DNA of 51,645 bases. Source: Mycobacterium sp. shizuoka-1 (GTDB lineage: Bacteria; Actinomycetota; Actinomycetes; Mycobacteriales; Mycobacteriaceae). The translations under genes were made by a program, and so were the position numbers. This document shows positions 20,206 through 32,445 of the stretch, piece by piece (position 1 is the first letter of the stretch; every line of letters starts with the position of its first letter). A model generated the notes under the pieces. The model searched no databases and was not told where the DNA came from. It saw only the letters and a program-made list of their open reading frames with translations. The stretch spans positions 111,749 to 163,393 of the forward strand of contig NZ_BEWG01000001.1 in assembly GCF_002723835.1 (NCBI RefSeq). Direction: 5' to 3'.

Positions 20206-20601
20206 GTGAGCGAAATCCCAGCCGACCTGCGCTACACCGCCGAGCACGAGTGGGTGCAGCGCACCGGTGACGACACCGTGCGCGTCGGTATCACCGACTT
20301 CGCCCAGTCCTCGCTGGGTGACGTGGTCTACGTCCAGCTTCCCGACGTCGGCGGCGATGTCACCGCCGGTGAATCGTTCGGTGAGGTCGAGTCGACCAAG
20401 TCGGTGTCGGATCTGTACGCCCCCGTCTCGGCCAAAGTGATTGCCGTCAACGGCGATCTGGAGGCAAATCCCGGACTGGTCAACTCCGACCCCTACGGTC
20501 AGGGGTGGTTGTTGGACTTGCAGGTCGACGGCGATACCCTCGAGCAGGGGTTGGCGGCGTTGCTCGATGCGGACGCCTATCGGGACACCGTGACCGAATG
20601 A
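20206..20601 (+). CDS. gcvH: Glycine cleavage system H protein
   Basis: A 131-residue lipoyl carrier. The lipoylated Lys is K65 in [15 protein letters not shown], the standard H-protein motif, and the C-terminal helix-containing half ends at [15 protein letters not shown]. It shuttles the methylamine group between the P, T and L proteins of the glycine cleavage complex in the cytoplasm. GAGGA lies five bases before the GTG start. gcvP is 3 kb downstream behind its own riboswitch; gcvT and lpd are not in the window. It is probably the last gene of the secA2-pgsA2-DUF881 unit, since a hairpin follows. Confidence 0.96.
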   Translation: MSEIPADLRYTAEHEWVQRTGDDTVRVGITDFAQSSLGDVVYVQLPDVGGDVTAGESFGEVESTKSVSDLYAPVSAKVIAVNGDLEANPGLVNSDPYGQGWLLDLQVDGDTLEQGLAALLDADAYRDTVTE

Positions 20602-20611
20602 CATTGTTAAG

Positions 20612-20649
20612 GTGCCTGCCAACCGCCCGATCCGGCGGTGGTGGGCACA
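20612..20649 (+). terminator. Terminator-like hairpin after gcvH
   Basis: ACCGCC (20622-20627) pairs with GGCGGT (20634-20639), and outer bases GTGCC (20612-20616) with GGCAC (20645-20649), across a small internal bulge. There is no T-tract. The remaining 100 bases to garA contain no gene and probably hold the garA promoter. Confidence 0.5.
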
Positions 20650-20758
20650 GCGACGACCACTGCGCGGTACGGTCGACGTAACTGATGGTTGAGGCGGACC
20701 GGCGCCTTGTGCGGGCAACCCGCCAAGTATCGCCACGGCAGCCAGTGAGGAGCAGCGG

Positions 20759-21244
20759 GTGACGGACAAGGACCAGAACTCTGGGGCAGACCAGGTGTCT
20801 GAGGAAGTCACCGTGGAGACGACATCCGTCTTCCGCGCCGACTTCCTCAACGAGCTGGACGCCCCGGCGACGACCACCGGTGAGAGCGCGGTGTCCGGGG
20901 TGGAAGGCCTCCCCGTGGGCTCGGCGCTGCTGGTCGTCAAGCGCGGACCGAATGCGGGCTCGCGGTTCCTCCTCGACCAGCCGACCACCTCGGCCGGCCG
21001 CCACCCGGACTCCGACATCTTCCTCGATGACGTGACCGTCAGCCGCCGGCACGCCGAGTTCCGGTTGGACGGCAACGAATTCCAGGTCGTCGACGTCGGC
21101 AGCCTCAACGGCACCTACGTCAACCGGGAACCGGTCGATTCCGCCACGCTGGCCAACGGCGACGAGGTTCAGATCGGCAAGTTCCGGCTGGTGTTCCTGA
21201 CCGGGCCGAAGTCCTCCGACGACGAAGGCGGTCCCGGAAGCTAG
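20759..21244 (+). CDS. garA: GarA, FHA-domain regulator of glutamate/2-oxoglutarate metabolism
   Basis: A 161-residue protein. An N-terminal tail carries ETTSVF with Thr21 and Thr22, the known PknG and PknB phosphorylation sites. The C-terminal FHA domain (about 55-150) has Arg81, Ser95, His98 and Asn117 in [15 protein letters not shown] and GSLNGT. In mycobacteria unphosphorylated GarA inhibits 2-oxoglutarate dehydrogenase and NAD-glutamate dehydrogenase and activates glutamate synthase; phosphorylation makes the FHA domain bind its own tail and switches this off. The GTG start follows GAGGAG. The stop overlaps the next start by one base (TAGTG). Confidence 0.97.
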   Translation: MTDKDQNSGADQVSEEVTVETTSVFRADFLNELDAPATTTGESAVSGVEGLPVGSALLVVKRGPNAGSRFLLDQPTTSAGRHPDSDIFLDDVTVSRRHAEFRLDGNEFQVVDVGSLNGTYVNREPVDSATLANGDEVQIGKFRLVFLTGPKSSDDEGGPGS

Positions 21245-21972
21245 TGACCGCCCCCGATAGTCCCGCGCTTGCCGGGATGTCTATCGGAGCGGTCCTGGAC
21301 CTGCTGCGACCGGACTTCCCGGACGTGACGATCTCCAAGATCCGGTTCTTGGAAGCCGAAGGTCTCGTCACGCCGGAGCGCAGTGCGTCGGGGTATCGGC
21401 GGTTCACCGCCTACGATTGCGCCCGGTTGCGGTTCATCCTGGTCGCCCAGCGCGACCACTACCTGCCGTTGAAGGTGATCAAGGCCCAGCTGGACGCGCT
21501 GCCGGACGGCGAGTTACCCCAGACCGGATCGCCTTACGCCGTACCGCGATTGGTCACGGTGACCGGCGATGCCGCGGACACCGACGACGGCGCACCGACC
21601 CAGGTGCGGCTGAGCCGCGAGGACCTGCTGGCGCGATCCGGGGTCGACGAGGAACTGGTGGTCGCGCTGTGCAAGGCCGGCGTGATCACCACCGGACCGG
21701 GCGGGCTGTTCGACGAACACTCCGTGGTGATCGCGCAATGTGCGCGGGCGCTGGGGGAGTACGGCGTCGAACCGCGGCACCTGCGGGCGTTCCGGTCGGC
21801 GGCCGACCGGCAGTCCGACCTGATCGCCCAGATCGCCGGGCCGGTCGGCAAGGCAGGCAAGACCGGCGCCCGCGATCGCGCCGACGATCTGGCGCGCGAG
21901 GTTGCCGCCCTGGCCATCACCTTGCACACGTCGCTGATCAAGTCCGCTGTACGAGACGTTCTCGACCGCTGA
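21244..21972 (+). CDS. ftsR: FtsR, MerR-type regulator (Rv1828-like)
   Basis: A 242-residue MerR-family regulator. The winged helix-turn-helix is N-terminal (about 8-75; [26 protein letters not shown], then [20 protein letters not shown]). The linker differs from classic metal-sensing MerR proteins, with no conserved cysteines; the single Cys in ALCKAG is not in a metal motif. Its orthologue FtsR in corynebacteria activates ftsZ, and Rv1828 binds DNA in mycobacteria. It is translationally coupled to garA through a one-base overlap. Confidence 0.92.
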   Translation: MTAPDSPALAGMSIGAVLDLLRPDFPDVTISKIRFLEAEGLVTPERSASGYRRFTAYDCARLRFILVAQRDHYLPLKVIKAQLDALPDGELPQTGSPYAVPRLVTVTGDAADTDDGAPTQVRLSREDLLARSGVDEELVVALCKAGVITTGPGGLFDEHSVVIAQCARALGEYGVEPRHLRAFRSAADRQSDLIAQIAGPVGKAGKTGARDRADDLAREVAALAITLHTSLIKSAVRDVLDR

Positions 21973-22020
21973 GGACTAGACTCCGATTGACGGCGAAACC
22001 AGCATGGAGGTCAGACACAC

Positions 22021-22515
22021 ATGGGTGAGGTTCGCGTGGTCGGCATCCGTGTCGAGCAGCCCCAGAACCAGCCGGTTTTGCTCCTGCGGGAATCCAATGG
22101 CGACCGGTATCTGCCCATCTGGATCGGCCAGCCGGAAGCCAACGCGATCGCACTCGAACAGCAGGGTCACGAGCCCACCCGGCCGCTGACGCACGATCTG
22201 ATCCGAGATCTGATTGGCGCGCTTGGGCATTCGCTGAAGGAGGTGCGCATCGTGGACCTCCGGGAGGGCACCTTCTTCGCGGACCTGATCTTCGACCGCG
22301 ACATCAAGGTGTCGGCGCGCCCGTCGGACTCGGTGGCGATCGCACTGCGGATGGGTGTGCCGATCTATGTCGAGGAGGCGGTGCTGGCCGAGGCCGGGCT
22401 GCTGATTCCCGACGAGAACGACGAGGAACCCAGCGGCGCGGTCCGCGAGGACGAGGTGGAGAAGTTCAAGGAGTTTCTCGACAGCGTCTCTCCGGACGAT
22501 TTCAAGGCAACCTGA
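22021..22515 (+). CDS. Bifunctional nuclease family protein (DUF151; Rv1829-like)
   Basis: A 164-residue protein of the DUF151 family, with a conserved core VLLLRESNGDRYLPIWIGQPEANAIALE and RPSDSVAIALRMGVPIYVEE. A plant relative has been reported to have RNase and DNase activity, but the bacterial role is not settled. GGAGG lies nine bases before the ATG. It sits between two MerR-type genes in an order kept across mycobacteria. The 240 bases after it (22516-22755) hold no gene; a possible -10 (TATGCT, 22671-22676) would serve the next gene. Confidence 0.88.
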   Translation: MGEVRVVGIRVEQPQNQPVLLLRESNGDRYLPIWIGQPEANAIALEQQGHEPTRPLTHDLIRDLIGALGHSLKEVRIVDLREGTFFADLIFDRDIKVSARPSDSVAIALRMGVPIYVEEAVLAEAGLLIPDENDEEPSGAVREDEVEKFKEFLDSVSPDDFKAT

Positions 22516-22755
22516 TCGGGTATGCCCGCCACGGCCGGTAAACGCCAAGATCACGGATGCGTCTCACTTGGCCGGGAGCGGTTCGACACGCGCGACGGAT
22601 GTCGAGGAGCACGCCTTTGGGCAGCCATACTTTGATGGCGACGACGAGCACGACTGCCCGTCGACAAGCGTATGCTCGATGAACTCGGATTTGGGGCTTG
22701 CGCAGTTGGTGGAGCGGTCAGCGGGCCATAGGTTCGAACGGCGAGAGGAAGCATC

Positions 22756-23397
22756 GTGGGCGAGCAGCCACGTCAGGGACAGCTGGACCTTGCTGGCACG
22801 ACTGGTTCCGAGGGCCGCTTCGAAGCGGAATCGGCGGCCGGCATGCCGGCGGGCGAGCCGATCCAGCCCGGCCTGTTCCCCGACAACTCGGTGCCCGACG
22901 AACTGGTCGGCTACCGCGGGCCGAGCGCCTGCCAGATCGCCGGAATCACCTACCGCCAGTTGGACTACTGGGCCCGCACGTCGCTGGTAGTGCCGTCAAT
23001 CCGCGGCGCGGCCGGCTCCGGCAGCCAGCGGCTGTACTCCTTCAAGGACATCCTGGTCCTCAAGATCGTCAAGCGGCTGCTGGACACCGGCATCTCGCTA
23101 CACAACATTCGCGTCGCCGTCGATCACCTGCGCCAGCGCGGCGTCCAGGACCTGGCCAACATCACGTTGTTCTCCGACGGCACAACGGTCTACGAGTGCA
23201 CCTCGGCCGAAGAGGTCGTCGACCTGCTGCAGGGCGGCCAGGGCGTGTTCGGCATCGCGGTCAGCGGTGCGATGCGGGAGCTGTCCGGGGCGATCGCCGA
23301 CTTCCCGGGCGAGCGCGCCGACGGCGGCGAATCGATCCCGTCACCCGAAGACGAGCTGGCCTCCCGCCGCAAGAGCCGCGACCGCAAGATCGGCTAG
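22756..23397 (+). CDS. MerR-type transcriptional regulator (McdR/Rv1830-like)
   Basis: A 213-residue regulator with an acidic, disordered N-terminus of about 50 residues, then a MerR helix-turn-helix at about 54-125 ([39 protein letters not shown]). A C-terminal domain of unknown ligand follows. Its position between the DUF151 gene and gcvP matches Rv1830, reported as the cell-division regulator McdR. A GAGAGGAAG ribosome site precedes the GTG start. The stop is 19 bases before the glycine riboswitch. Function is inferred from synteny. Confidence 0.9.
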   Translation: MGEQPRQGQLDLAGTTGSEGRFEAESAAGMPAGEPIQPGLFPDNSVPDELVGYRGPSACQIAGITYRQLDYWARTSLVVPSIRGAAGSGSQRLYSFKDILVLKIVKRLLDTGISLHNIRVAVDHLRQRGVQDLANITLFSDGTTVYECTSAEEVVDLLQGGQGVFGIAVSGAMRELSGAIADFPGERADGGESIPSPEDELASRRKSRDRKIG

Positions 23398-23416
23398 AAT
23401 CGGCGGCGTATCGCCC

Positions 23417-23629
23417 TCGCGCGGGAGAGCTTCGTGGCCGCCAGTCACGGACGCCGAAGGAGCAACACCTCTCCGTCAACCTCTCAGGCCCCAGGACCGC
23501 GCCTGGCCACGATGCCTCTGGAAAGCGGTGACCTCGCGGTCGCCCGCCCATGGGGAAAGGTGCTCGCCGGTGCGCGGTGACGCCGAATCTCTCAGGCGCC
23601 CGGTCCGGGTGGACGACAGAGGGGGAGGA
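23417..23629 (+). ncRNA. Tandem glycine riboswitch
   Basis: Two glycine-aptamer cores are visible. The first has GCGGGAGAGC (23421-23430), ACGCCGAAGGAGCAA (from 23451), CTCTCAGGC (23481-23489), AGGACCG, and a closing CTCTGGAAAG (23516-23525). The second has GGGGAAAGG (23552-23560), GTGACGCCGAA (from 23577), CTCTCAGGC (23589-23597), and closes at CAGAGGGGGAGG. This tandem arrangement is typical of glycine ON switches for the glycine cleavage genes, here gcvP, whose GTG is 38 bases downstream. Confidence 0.92.
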
Positions 23630-23667
23630 CGCCGCTGACGGCTGCGCCGTAAGTCAGGAGTGTCCGA

Positions 23668-26508
<2,841 letters not shown>

Positions 26509-26520
26509 TAGCGTCGCACC

Positions 26521-27387
26521 GTGCTGCCTGACAGCGTTCGCCAGTGGCAAGCCGGTGGCAGGATGCTGTCCACCGCCGCGGGGTCGGTGTTCGTCCGATC
26601 GAAACCCGGTACGGGCCCGGCAGTGCTGCTGTTGCACGGCTTTCCGTCCAGCTCCTACGACTACCGCGACGTGACGCAGCGGCTCGGGGACCGGGCCTGG
26701 CTGACCCTGGATTTCCTGGGTTTCGGGCTGTCGGACAAGCCGCGGCCGCACCGCTACAGCCTGCTGGAACAAGCCGACATCGTGGCCGCGGTGGTCGCCG
26801 ACGTGGCACCCGGTCCGGTGGTGCTGCTCGCCCATGACATGGGAACCTCGGTGGCCACCGAACTGCTGGCCCGCGACATCGCCGGCACGCTGCCCTTCGA
26901 GCTGCAGCGCGCGGTCCTCACCAACGGCAGCGTGATCATCGAGCGGGCCAGTCTGCGCCGCAGCCAGAAGATTCTGCGCGGGCCGTTCGGACCGATCCTC
27001 GCCCGGCTGACCAACGAGCGCGGCTTCGTGCGCGGGTTCGCCGAGTTGTTCAGTGCCCAGCACCCGCTGACCGACGACGAAGCCCGCGCCCAGTGGGCAT
27101 TGATGGCCCGCGACGACGGCCAGCGCATCCTGCACCTGCTGTGCGCCTACCTCAACGAACGGGTGCGGTTCGCGGCGCGCTGGCACGGCGCCGTCCGAGA
27201 CTGGGGCAAGCCGCTGGGTTTCCTGTGGGCCACCGGCGATCCGGTCGCCACCACCAACGTGCTGGCCGGTCTGCGCGAACTGCGGCCGGCGGCCGAGGTG
27301 ATCGAGCTGCCCGGGATCGGGCACTACCCGCAGATCGAGGTGCCCGACGAGTTCACCGCGGGCGCGCGCAGGCTGCTACAGATCTAG
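26521..27387 (+). CDS. lipZ: Alpha/beta hydrolase, LipZ-like (Rv1834 position)
   Basis: A 288-residue alpha/beta hydrolase. The nucleophile elbow is AHDMGTS with Asp106, not Ser, as in haloalkane dehalogenases and epoxide hydrolases. The base is His268 in GIGHYP and the oxyanion HGFP is at 39-42. Position downstream of gcvP and length match M. tuberculosis Rv1834 (LipZ), whose lipase-type name may therefore mislead. The substrate is unknown. The GTG start is 12 bases after the gcvP stop, so it may ride on the gcvP transcript. Its stop shares a CTAG with the convergent gene. Confidence 0.85.
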   Translation: MLPDSVRQWQAGGRMLSTAAGSVFVRSKPGTGPAVLLLHGFPSSSYDYRDVTQRLGDRAWLTLDFLGFGLSDKPRPHRYSLLEQADIVAAVVADVAPGPVVLLAHDMGTSVATELLARDIAGTLPFELQRAVLTNGSVIIERASLRRSQKILRGPFGPILARLTNERGFVRGFAELFSAQHPLTDDEARAQWALMARDDGQRILHLLCAYLNERVRFAARWHGAVRDWGKPLGFLWATGDPVATTNVLAGLRELRPAAEVIELPGIGHYPQIEVPDEFTAGARRLLQI

Positions 27388-29255
27388 GACAGCAGGTTCG
27401 TCAGCGCCGCCGCCAGGTCCGGGGACGCCGACGTGGCGACGTTCTGATACGTGCCGCCGGAGGCCTGGGCCACCGCCTCCCACGTGGCGCGGTCGGAGTC
27501 GTCGCCGAAGTCGATGACGTTGATCGCCACCGGTTTGGCCGGGTCGACGGCCGACTTGACGTAGGACACCAGCCCGGGGCCGTCCAGCGTCTGATCGGTG
27601 TGCGGGCCCTGGGTGATCACCAGCACCGAATTGGCCTGTCCCTGGCGGAAGTTGGCCAGCGCCTCGGCGTAGGTCAGCCGCAGCGTGGTGAACGACACCG
27701 CGCCGCTGCCGGACGGCGCCAAGCCGCCCAGGGTGTTGGTCAGCGCGGCCGACCGGGGCTGGCCGTCGAGCGGGTCGGTCAGCAGTCCCATCGGCACCGC
27801 CGATTTGCCCTCGACCCCGTTGAACGTCCACAACCCCACCGCGGCGTTCGGCGGCAGTGCACCGATCCGGTTGGTCAACGCGCCGACCACGTTGGCAAGC
27901 CGCGACTTTCCGCCCTCGTCGGCGCTCATCGCCTGGTCGAGCATGATCGTGGTGGCCGACCCGGTGGCGGGGCTGGACACCGCGGCGGCCAGGGTGGCCC
28001 GCACCGAGTCGTCGTCGATGGTCAGCGGCGTGCCCAGTGGCGGGAAGCTGACGACGTCGTTGGCCGGCGGGGTGGTGCCCTCGGCCCGGAACCCGGCCTT
28101 CGCCAGGGCGGTCAGCTGTTCGGGTTTGCGCATGAACCGGGCGAATTCGCTAGCGGCGCTGACCTGTTCGCCGGACAGCCAGGTTCCCGACAGGAGCACG
28201 GTGGGGTAGTCGGCGACCGCCACCGGGCCGGTGGGCAGCCATTCGGTGACGCCCTTGGCCTCGGGTGCCGTGGCCCGGCCGAACAGCTGCTGTTCGGTGG
28301 TCGCGACGGCGTGCACCGGGGCGCCGGCCGGATCGGCCCCGCTCAGCAGGGCCTGCCACGCCGCGTCGGCCGAGCTGTCGGGCAGCTCGGGCTGGCCGGC
28401 GACCAGGGCGTTGACCGCACCCAGTCCGGCGGTGGCCGGAGCGCCCGCCGGGGCCGACGATGCCGCGACGGCCTCGGCGGTCAGGTAGGTGGCGTCCGCG
28501 TTGCCGCGCGTCGGCAGCGCCAGCCGCAGCGACCCCCAGCCGGGCAGGTTCAGCCCGTCCAGCGCCGTGGGATTGTTCTGCAGGCCCGGCAATGCCGACC
28601 AATTCTGCTGGGCCAGCGCGTCTTTGAGCTGTGACCGCATCGCGAAGACGACCGGCGAGCTGACCAGTGAACGGGTGTCGCTGACCACCTCTTTGCCGGC
28701 CGCGGCCTGCAGTCGGGCTGCGGCGATGGAGCTGGCCGGGATCCACAGCGCCGGTCGCTCGCCGAGGTCACCGGGCCAGTTGGAGACGAACCCTTCGACC
28801 ACGCGATCCGAATCCGCGGCCGTGACCACCATCTTCACGCAGCGATCGCCCACCGGCGTCACCACCGCGTTGAAACTGTCGGCGAACTTCGTGACGTCCG
28901 GGGCGATCGATGGGTCGGCGACCACCGCGACGTTGACCGTGCCCTCCAGGCATTTCTGGGCGGCATCGGTCGAGCGGTGGGAGAGCGCGTCGCCGAAGAA
29001 ACGCCACAGGATCACCGCCCCGACGACCACCACCACGGTGATCAGGGCGGCGATCACGCCGATGCTCACGCCCCGGCGACCGGTCTCGCTGCGATGGCCT
29101 CCTTCGAAGGCCGCGATCCGGCGCCGCGCGGTGTCAGTCAGCGGCGACGGCGCATAGCCGCCGTCGTCTACCCCGGTGTCAGGCTCAGGCTGGTCGGCAG
29201 GCTCGTCCCGTTCGCCGAAGGAATCCCCGGGACCCGGTTTACTGTGCCTGCCCAT
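27384..29255 (-). CDS. Membrane-anchored SBP-like/VWA-like protein (Rv1836c-like)
   Basis: A 623-residue protein. The acidic cytoplasmic N-terminus (1-62) has no motif; one transmembrane helix lies at 64-86. The external part starts with a solute-binding-protein-like region (about 100-400; PALWIPASSIAAARLQ, ALVAGQPELPD, WLPTGPVAVADYPTVLLSG). A von Willebrand A-like domain follows from about 430. Its metal-site loop reads D440-Q-A-M-S instead of DxSxS, so metal binding is doubtful. It matches Rv1836c by position. The function is unknown; it may bind a ligand or protein outside the membrane. It is convergent with lipZ and 50 bases downstream of glcB. Confidence 0.8.
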   Translation of the reverse strand: MGRHSKPGPGDSFGERDEPADQPEPDTGVDDGGYAPSPLTDTARRRIAAFEGGHRSETGRRGVSIGVIAALITVVVVVGAVILWRFFGDALSHRSTDAAQKCLEGTVNVAVVADPSIAPDVTKFADSFNAVVTPVGDRCVKMVVTAADSDRVVEGFVSNWPGDLGERPALWIPASSIAAARLQAAAGKEVVSDTRSLVSSPVVFAMRSQLKDALAQQNWSALPGLQNNPTALDGLNLPGWGSLRLALPTRGNADATYLTAEAVAASSAPAGAPATAGLGAVNALVAGQPELPDSSADAAWQALLSGADPAGAPVHAVATTEQQLFGRATAPEAKGVTEWLPTGPVAVADYPTVLLSGTWLSGEQVSAASEFARFMRKPEQLTALAKAGFRAEGTTPPANDVVSFPPLGTPLTIDDDSVRATLAAAVSSPATGSATTIMLDQAMSADEGGKSRLANVVGALTNRIGALPPNAAVGLWTFNGVEGKSAVPMGLLTDPLDGQPRSAALTNTLGGLAPSGSGAVSFTTLRLTYAEALANFRQGQANSVLVITQGPHTDQTLDGPGLVSYVKSAVDPAKPVAINVIDFGDDSDRATWEAVAQASGGTYQNVATSASPDLAAALTNLLS

Positions 29256-29305
29256 GGCGGTGTCTGATCCTCTTTCGTCTCAACGGTCGTGGGGTACGGC
29301 TGGGG

Positions 29306-31501
29306 TCAGGCGCCGGTGCCGGCCTTGTACTCCCGGCGACGCCGATGCAGGATCGGCTCGGTGTAGCCGTTGGGCTGGGCCGCGCCGGCCAGGATCAACT
29401 CCTGGGCGGCCTGGAACGCGATGCTGTTGTCCGGGTCGGTCGCCATCGGCTTGAAGTCCGGATCAGAGGCGTTCTGCGCGTCGACCACGGCGGCCATCCG
29501 GCGCAGGCTCGCACGCACGTCGTCCTCGGTGATCACGCCGTGCCGCAGCCAGTTCGCCAGCAGCTGGCTGGAAATCCTCAGCGTGGCACGGTCTTCCATC
29601 AGTGCGACATCGTGGATGTCGGGCACCTTCGAACAGCCCACGCCGGCGTCGACCCAGCGCACCACGTACCCCAGGATCGACTGGCAGTTGTTGTCGACTT
29701 CTTCGTGGATCTCCTCCGGGGACCACGCCAGCTCGGCGGCCAACGGGATGGTCAGCAGCTCGTCGATGCTGGTGCGGGTCTGGCCGGCGAGCTCCTTGTG
29801 CACCTCGTAGACGTCGACGTAGTGATAGTGCATCGCGTGCAGGGTCGCCGCCGTCGGCGAGGGCACCCACGCCGTGGTGGCCCCGGCCTTGGGCTGGCCG
29901 ATCTTCTGGGACACCATGTCGGCCATCAGATCGGTCATGGCCCACATGCCCTTGCCGATCTGCGCCCGGCCGGAGAACCCGGTCGCCAAGCCGACGTCGA
30001 CGTTCTGGTCCTCGTAGGCCAGGATCCACGGCTGCGTCTTCATCGCACCCTTGCGGATCATCGGGCCGGCTTCCATCGACGTGTGGATCTCGTCGCCGGT
30101 GCGGTCCAGGAAGCCGGTGTTGATGAACGCCACCCGGTCGGCGGCGGCCTTGACGCACGCCTTCAGGTTGGCCGAGGTGCGGCGCTCCTCGTCCATGATG
30201 CCGACCTTGATGGTGTTCTGCGGCAGGCCCAGCACGTCTTCGACCCGGCTGAACAGCTCGCAGGTGAAGGCGACCTCGTCCGGGCCGTGCATCTTCGGCT
30301 TGACGATGTAGATCGAGCCGGTGCGGCTGTTCTGGCGGGGGCTGCCGTCCTCGGCCTTGAGCCCGTGCATGGCGATCAGGCTGGTGAACAGCGCGTCCTG
30401 GATACCTTCGGGCACCTCGGCACCGTCGGCACCGTCGTTGTCGAAGACGATCGCGTCGTTGGTCATCAGGTGTCCGACATTGCGGACGAACAGCAGGCTG
30501 CGGCCGGGGAGAGTCAGCTCTCCGTCGCCCGGAGTCTTGTAGGTGCGGTCGTCGTTGAGCACCCGGGTGAACGTCTTGCCGCCCTTGCTGACCTCTTCGG
30601 CCAGATCGCCCTTGTTCAGGCCCAGCCAGTTGCGGTAGCCCAGCACCTTGTCCTCGGCATCGACGGCGGCCACCGAGTCCTCGAAGTCCATGATCGTGGT
30701 GATCGCCGACTCCAGCACGACGTCCTTGATACCGGCCGAGTCGGTCTTGCCGATCGGGGACTCGGGATCGATCAGGACCTCGATGTGCAGCCCGTTGTTG
30801 ACCAGCAGCACCGACCATGCGGGCTCGCCCAGCTCGCCGGTGTAGCCGACGAACTTCTCCGGGCTGGCGAGCTGGGTGGACTCGTCGCCCAGCGCGATCT
30901 CCAGGACTCCGTCGCCGACGCTGATGCCGGTCGCGTCGGCCCAGGAGCCCGACGCCAGCGGAGCGGCCTTGTCGAGGAAGTCCCGGGCGTAGGCGATCAC
31001 CTTGTCGCCGCGGACCCGGCTGTAACTGGTGCCCGGTTCGGCGCCACCCTCGGTGCTGATCACGTCGGTGCCGTAGAGGGCGTCGTACAGCGAACCCCAG
31101 CGGGCGTTCGCGGCGTTGAGCGCGAAGCGGGCGTTGAGGATCGGAACCACCAGCTGCGGGCCCGCGGTGGTGGTGATCTCGTCGTCGACGCCGGAGGTGG
31201 TGATGGTGAAGTCGGCCGGCTCGGGCAGCAGATAGCCGATGTCGCGCAAGAACTGCTGGTACTCGCCGGCGTCGATACCGCCGATGATGCGCTGCCGGTG
31301 CCACTTGTCGATCTGGGCCTGCAGTTCGTCGCGGCGGGCGAGCAGATCCTGGTTTTGCGGCGTCAGGTCGGCAACGACCTTGTCCACGCCGGACCAGAAG
31401 CTGTCGGGGTCGATCCCGGTGCCTGGCAGCGCCTCGTTGGTGATGAAGTCGTACAACGCCTGCGCCACACGCAGGTTGCCCACGGGCACTCGTTCGGTCA
31501 T
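29306..31501 (-). CDS. glcB: Malate synthase G
   Basis: A 731-residue single-chain malate synthase of the G type. It includes the Mg-site region [16 protein letters not shown] and [12 protein letters not shown]. The late segment [24 protein letters not shown] carries the catalytic Asp region. It condenses glyoxylate with acetyl-CoA to malate, completing the glyoxylate shunt during growth on fatty acids, and also detoxifies glyoxylate. GGGAGGA lies before the ATG at 31501; an upstream extension to 31525 is unlikely. Orthologue of Rv1837c. Vicinity to glycine cleavage genes is notable but is not an operon. Confidence 0.97.
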   Translation of the reverse strand: MTERVPVGNLRVAQALYDFITNEALPGTGIDPDSFWSGVDKVVADLTPQNQDLLARRDELQAQIDKWHRQRIIGGIDAGEYQQFLRDIGYLLPEPADFTITTSGVDDEITTTAGPQLVVPILNARFALNAANARWGSLYDALYGTDVISTEGGAEPGTSYSRVRGDKVIAYARDFLDKAAPLASGSWADATGISVGDGVLEIALGDESTQLASPEKFVGYTGELGEPAWSVLLVNNGLHIEVLIDPESPIGKTDSAGIKDVVLESAITTIMDFEDSVAAVDAEDKVLGYRNWLGLNKGDLAEEVSKGGKTFTRVLNDDRTYKTPGDGELTLPGRSLLFVRNVGHLMTNDAIVFDNDGADGAEVPEGIQDALFTSLIAMHGLKAEDGSPRQNSRTGSIYIVKPKMHGPDEVAFTCELFSRVEDVLGLPQNTIKVGIMDEERRTSANLKACVKAAADRVAFINTGFLDRTGDEIHTSMEAGPMIRKGAMKTQPWILAYEDQNVDVGLATGFSGRAQIGKGMWAMTDLMADMVSQKIGQPKAGATTAWVPSPTAATLHAMHYHYVDVYEVHKELAGQTRTSIDELLTIPLAAELAWSPEEIHEEVDNNCQSILGYVVRWVDAGVGCSKVPDIHDVALMEDRATLRISSQLLANWLRHGVITEDDVRASLRRMAAVVDAQNASDPDFKPMATDPDNSIAFQAAQELILAGAAQPNGYTEPILHRRRREYKAGTGA

Positions 31502-31521
31502 CTGTCCTCCCTCACGACAAA

Positions 31522-32445
31522 TCAATTCATATTACCCGCAGGTAGGACCCCCTCCGACACGCTGTCGTAGGCGACGGCCGCCACACCGTCGCCCAACAGC
31601 CGTTCGCACCACAGCAGCAACGCTGCCCGCAATGGTGCCGCGCGCTCACTGACAACTCCCTGGCAGCGTACGTATTCCGCTCGTCCGGCGGGTTCCTCGA
31701 CCGGGATCGGCTCAAACCCCAGCGCGGTCAGGTCGTAGGGGCTGGCCCGCATGTCGAGCTCGCGCGCCTCGGCGGCCAGCTCCAGACAGTCCACCAGCAG
31801 TTCGGAGTCGACCAGCGGGCCGAGCTTGTAGCACCATTTGTACAAATCCATGTTCGCGTGCAGGCAGCCGGGTTGCTCCCAGTCGCGCTGGCCGGCGCGG
31901 GTGGGCACGCCGCGGTTGCGCGGCGCGGCCGCGGCGGTGAAGAACCGGTAGGCGTCGAAGTGCGTGCAGCGCAGCGGCATCGATTCGACGACGGCGTCGG
32001 TGCCGGCCGGACCCAGCCGCAGCGGCACCCGGCCGTGGCGGACCGCGTCGGTGCGGTACACCATGGCCCATTCGTGCAGGCCGAAGCAGCCGAACTGCGG
32101 GGTGCGCGCCGCGGTCGCGCGCAGCAGGCCGGCGACGAATGCCACCGTGTCGCGGCGCGATCGCAGATAGTCGGCACCGACGGTGACCCCGTCGCCGGTC
32201 TGCACGTAGCCGGCCCGGTCCAGGTAGTCGCGGGCGGACGGCCCGGCCAGCACCGCGCCGTAGCCGGGATGCCAGATGCGCAGTTGCCGGGGCCGCAGGC
32301 TGTAGTAGGTGAACAGGAAATCCCACACCGGGTGGGCTTCCCCGCGCCGGGCGCGACGGTCGTGCGGGCCGGTGAAGGCCTCCACCCGGGCCCGGTGCGC
32401 GGCAGCCCTGGCCGTCCAGTCAGCGTGGCCCAGCAGCTCAGGCAC
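31522..32445 (-). CDS. Protein annotated in relatives as 3-methyladenine DNA glycosylase
   Basis: A 307-residue cytoplasmic protein with a strongly conserved-looking core ([55 protein letters not shown]). Similar actinobacterial proteins are labelled 3-methyladenine DNA glycosylase, but I see no helix-hairpin-helix-GPD motif, so the activity is doubtful. The GTG at 32445 overlaps the end of the upstream CBS-protein gene by eight bases, which makes the start convincing and couples it to the CNNM pair. Function is therefore left open; a link to metal or envelope homeostasis is possible. Confidence 0.6.
   Translation of the reverse strand: MPELLGHADWTARAAAHRARVEAFTGPHDRRARRGEAHPVWDFLFTYYSLRPRQLRIWHPGYGAVLAGPSARDYLDRAGYVQTGDGVTVGADYLRSRRDTVAFVAGLLRATAARTPQFGCFGLHEWAMVYRTDAVRHGRVPLRLGPAGTDAVVESMPLRCTHFDAYRFFTAAAAPRNRGVPTRAGQRDWEQPGCLHANMDLYKWCYKLGPLVDSELLVDCLELAAEARELDMRASPYDLTALGFEPIPVEEPAGRAEYVRCQGVVSERAAPLRAALLLWCERLLGDGVAAVAYDSVSEGVLPAGNMN

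Noticed and set aside
22516..22755. Possible gene in the 240-bp gap after the DUF151 gene
   Set aside because: Frames are short with no ribosome site or stable codon bias; only a candidate -10 was seen.
23398..23667. Possible small proteins in frames between the McdR-like gene and gcvP
   Set aside because: The bases are fully explained by the two glycine aptamer cores and the gcvP ribosome site.
29345..31570. 741-codon open frame antisense to glcB
   Set aside because: A high-GC shadow frame with repetitive Asp/Gly/Val/His content; the minus strand encodes a complete malate synthase.
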